A stretch of DNA of 64,000 nucleotides from Spinactinospora alkalitolerans. GTDB lineage: Bacteria > Actinomycetota > Actinomycetes > Streptosporangiales > Streptosporangiaceae. The position numbers and the translations under genes are program-made. Where the stretch lies: positions 5,642,001 through 5,706,000 of the forward strand of contig NZ_JACCCC010000001.1 in the NCBI RefSeq assembly GCF_013408795.1, written 5' to 3'. The notes under the pieces were generated by a model. That model did no database searches and was not told where the DNA came from. It was given only the letters and a program-made list of their open reading frames with translations. This document shows, piece by piece, positions 62,268 through 64,000 of the stretch. The first letter of the stretch is position 1, and each line of letters starts with the position of its first letter.

Positions 62268-62321
62268 TGAGGGACCGGGAACGGTGCGCGGGGCCCGTTC
62301 TCTGTCCAGAGCGAGCCCCGC
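62268..62321 (-). promoter_or_regulatory. Hairpin-CCCCAGTCCCTCA module, copy 6
   Basis: Stem GCGGGGCTCGCTCT with AGAACGGGCCCCGC (13 of 14 paired) around loop GGACAG, then TCCCGGTCCCTCA at 62280-62268, 24 bases before the next ATG. The stem sequence is unrelated to the other copies. Confidence 0.75.
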
Positions 62322-62326
62322 CTGAC

Positions 62327-63223
62327 TCACGCCGCGTCGCCGATCCGGGCGTGAGGGTCGGTGTCGGCCGCGTTCTCCAGCGCGGTGACGATGGCATCGG
62401 CCACGCTCAGCACGCGTCCGGCGCTGGTGTGGGCGGTTTCGGCGTCGCCAGCCCATCCGGCCACGTAGGGCACGGAGTAGGCCAGTGAATCGAGTCCCGC
62501 GAAGCCGACGACGATGCAGGCGACCGATTCGGCTTCGACCTCCAGCAGCGCACGGGGCGTGGTGGTGCGGCGTGCCTCGTGGTCGCAGGCGATGTGCGCC
62601 AGCTCGTGGACCAGGGTTTTCGCCGCCTGCGCCTCGTCGACGCTCGCGCGCATGCGTACCGTGCGCGTGTCCCACCTGGTCCAGCCGTAGGCGTGCCCGC
62701 AGTCGCCGCGCTCAACGGTGAATCCGCGCGCGGTGATCTGTCGGGCGATGCCGTCCCACAGACGCGCGGGCGCGATCCCTTGAAGCTCCTGCGGCGCGGC
62801 GTCGCTCGCAGCGGGCAGGGGATCACCTTCGGTCTGGGAGACGTCGAAGACGCTCACCAGCTTGAAACCGCGCACCTGAAAGACGGGATCGCCGTTGGTG
62901 TCGGTCTCCTCGTTGCCGTCGTCGTCGCGCACCTTGTAGCGGCACGGCGCGAAGATCCGGATGCCTTTCTGTCCCTTGCGGACGCGCCGCCCCGTCTCGT
63001 TCCACTGCGACAGCGGACGGACGTCGGTCGCATCCGGGAACTGCGAGATGATCATCAGCACGTTGTTCAGCGAGTAGCGGCGCAGCCACACGCGCGCCGC
63101 GATCATCGCGCGCCATCCTTCGGAGGTGAGCAGGCCGTCAACGGCGTGCGTCAGTCGATCGTGTGCGGCCTTGAGTCGTTCCTGTCGCTGCTCGGGGGTG
63201 AGCTTCCCTTTCTGCTTTCCCAT
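62327..63223 (-). CDS. ArdC-type antirestriction protein / zincin
   Basis: ArdC proteins bind single-stranded DNA and protect entering conjugative DNA from host restriction; the second domain is a zincin. The N-terminal ArdC domain shows YSLNNVLMIISQFPDATDVR and WNETGRRVRKGQKGIRIFAP; the metallopeptidase site is LVHELAHIACDHE, with a further Glu in LLEVEAESVACIVV. ATG (complement of 63221-63223) with GGAGG seven to eight bases upstream gives 298 residues. It is placed for early expression in the incoming strand region together with the clamp and methylase genes. Confidence 0.9.
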   Translation of the reverse strand: MGKQKGKLTPEQRQERLKAAHDRLTHAVDGLLTSEGWRAMIAARVWLRRYSLNNVLMIISQFPDATDVRPLSQWNETGRRVRKGQKGIRIFAPCRYKVRDDDGNEETDTNGDPVFQVRGFKLVSVFDVSQTEGDPLPAASDAAPQELQGIAPARLWDGIARQITARGFTVERGDCGHAYGWTRWDTRTVRMRASVDEAQAAKTLVHELAHIACDHEARRTTTPRALLEVEAESVACIVVGFAGLDSLAYSVPYVAGWAGDAETAHTSAGRVLSVADAIVTALENAADTDPHARIGDAA

Positions 63224-63323
63224 GGTGTGACCTCCACCAGGAATCCGATGGTTCGGGCACGGTCTCGGTAGCGGCTCGCAGAACGCAGGCTCTGCGAGCC
63301 GAAACAGAGATCCGCACGACCGT

Positions 63324-63866
63324 CTAGGCGTCGGAGGAATCCGGCAGGTAGTAGGCGTGGAGCTGGCGCTCAAAGGCGTGGTAATCGGGATTGACGGCGA
63401 TTTCCCTGCTGTCGCCCGTGGTGACGTAGCCCCACAGCTCTTCGTCAACCAGAAGTTCAATCGCCTGCATCTTGTTGAGTCGGACCGTTCCGCCCCCGGA
63501 TTCAGCCGCTGCCATCACCTGTGCGCGCAGACGGTTGAACGGCTCCATTCCCACCAGAGCGAAGACCCGGGATCGGCCGATGACGTCCAGCCGCTTACGG
63601 ACGTGTGCGGCATCGAGAGCAGGGAACGGGTAGGGGCGACGGTCGCCGCTGTTCCATTTGGTGATCAGCTCTCGCCGGTTGCTCTGCATCTTCGCGTAGT
63701 GGTCGGGGTCGCTCCTGCGCAGCTCCTGCCAGCAGGCGTCACAGGTGGCGTATTCACAGGAATCGGCGTGTACGGCCGAGGTGAAGAACGGCACCCACAC
63801 ACCGCAGACCGCGCGGCGTTCCTCGCGTTGGTAACTGAGAACGTTGGTGACCATGTGCAGAACCAT
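63324..63866 (-). CDS. Hypothetical protein with cysteine motif (180 residues)
   Basis: Not recognised. Features are CEYATCDACWQELRRSD, a possible zinc knuckle with CGVWVPFFTS before it, a basic middle (YAKMQSNRRELITKWNSGDR), and a helical C-terminus. ATG (complement of 63864-63866) has GGAG upstream. It lies 100 bases before ardC on the same strand and 64 bases after the partial gene at the window end. Confidence 0.7.
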   Translation of the reverse strand: MVLHMVTNVLSYQREERRAVCGVWVPFFTSAVHADSCEYATCDACWQELRRSDPDHYAKMQSNRRELITKWNSGDRRPYPFPALDAAHVRKRLDVIGRSRVFALVGMEPFNRLRAQVMAAAESGGGTVRLNKMQAIELLVDEELWGYVTTGDSREIAVNPDYHAFERQLHAYYLPDSSDA

Positions 63867-63886
63867 GGGAGTACTCCAATCCCGCT

Positions 63887-63922
63887 CAGCGGGCGCCGTC
63901 CCGGAAAACGGGGCGGCGCCCG
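63887..63922. terminator. Hairpin after the partial gene
   Basis: GCGGGCGCCGTCCCG faces CGGGGCGGCGCCCG around GAAAA, a long GC stem 9 bases past the stop of the partial gene. Its loop and flanks differ from the six repeated modules. Confidence 0.6.
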
Positions 63923-63930
63923 ATGTCCGG

Positions 63931-64000
63931 TTATGCGCAGTCGTCCACGCGGTAGGTCGAAAGGTCGGTCACCTCACAACCGTTCTCGTCATAGAGGCAG
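63931..64000 (-). CDS. C-terminal end of a hypothetical gene (cut by window edge)
   Basis: Open minus-strand frame ending in TAA and reading CLYDENGCEVTDLSTYRVDD then CA. Only 22 codons are visible. It looks coding and is spaced from the next gene like its neighbours. No family can be assigned. Confidence 0.55.
   Translation of the reverse strand, partial: CLYDENGCEVTDLSTYRVDDCA

Larger units (their letters stand above)
39300..64000. mobile_element. Integrative and conjugative element (left part; right end outside window)
   Basis: Bounded on the left by the 3' end of tRNA-Leu. It carries a site-specific recombinase, DNA methyltransferases, a full set of Gram-positive type IV secretion genes, antirestriction and replication-associated genes and cargo. 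The transfer machinery uses VirB4 and VirD4 ATPases, unlike the FtsK-like single-protein transfer of classical actinomycete AICEs. A duplicated tRNA 3' end marking the other attachment site was not found before base 64000, and no relaxase is visible, so more of the element lies to the right. Confidence 0.85.

Noticed and set aside
58069-62321. The repeated hairpin modules as integron attC sites or plain terminators
   Set aside because: There is no integron integrase and no attC core pair (GTTRRRY). Plain terminators would not explain the conserved loop and downstream 13-mer; none has a U run.

Overview
This is very GC-rich DNA (about 70% G+C by eye) with GTG and TTG starts, dense overlapping operons, chaplins and actinobacterial gene orders. 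It comes from a sporulating, filamentous actinomycete. The chaplin pair and housekeeping clusters suggest the Streptosporangiales/Nocardiopsaceae or a Streptomyces-like relative; the genus cannot be fixed from this window.

Bases 1 to about 39,250 are chromosomal. A minus-strand cluster runs dacB, DUF2342 metallopeptidase, tilS, hpt, ftsH, folE, folP, with ppa divergent from dacB. A mixed region of small genes follows (sigma-like membrane protein, NERD protein, a cysteine-rich leader peptide before a cupin-like gene, a DEDDh exonuclease, a BCCT transporter, a divergent PfkB kinase/GH4 glycosidase pair, a frameshifted NmrA gene, tRNA-Thr, a class V aminotransferase). Next is the topA, MFS-tmk, holB, PSP1/ricT, tripeptidyl-aminopeptidase cluster with cbiZ between holB and tmk. 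Then come two multi-domain chaplins, a secreted acidic protein and an M20 peptidase. Several families of intergenic repeats are scattered through this half.

From the 3' end of tRNA-Leu(GAG) at about 39,300 to the window end lies an integrative and conjugative element; its far end is outside the window. A minus-strand operon with stop/start overlaps holds a PP-loop/PAPS-reductase-like gene, two tandem beta-class DNA methyltransferases, a small gene and a large serine recombinase whose stop codon lies inside the tRNA. A sigma-like gene flanked by 32-bp inverted repeats leads into a plus-strand type IV secretion operon (pilin-like, VirB6-like, PrgI, VirB4, VirD4 coupling ATPase, replication-relaxation protein, lytic transglycosylase-NlpC/P60). 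Cargo follows: a TetR regulator and a two-gene unit pairing a deoxyribosyltransferase/TIR-like sensor-S1-S1 protein with a small multi-TM protein.

The last 6 kb, on the minus strand, looks like an establishment or maintenance region: ArdC-type antirestriction protein, a beta-sliding-clamp homologue, a truncated N6-methylase, three divergent small paralogues and short hypothetical genes. Six junctions there carry the same unexplained element: a hairpin whose stem sequence differs from copy to copy but whose apical loop is nearly always GGACAG, then CCCCAGTCCCTCA, then the next gene's ribosome site. This RNA element and the sensor-S1-S1/membrane pair are the best candidates for undescribed biology here.
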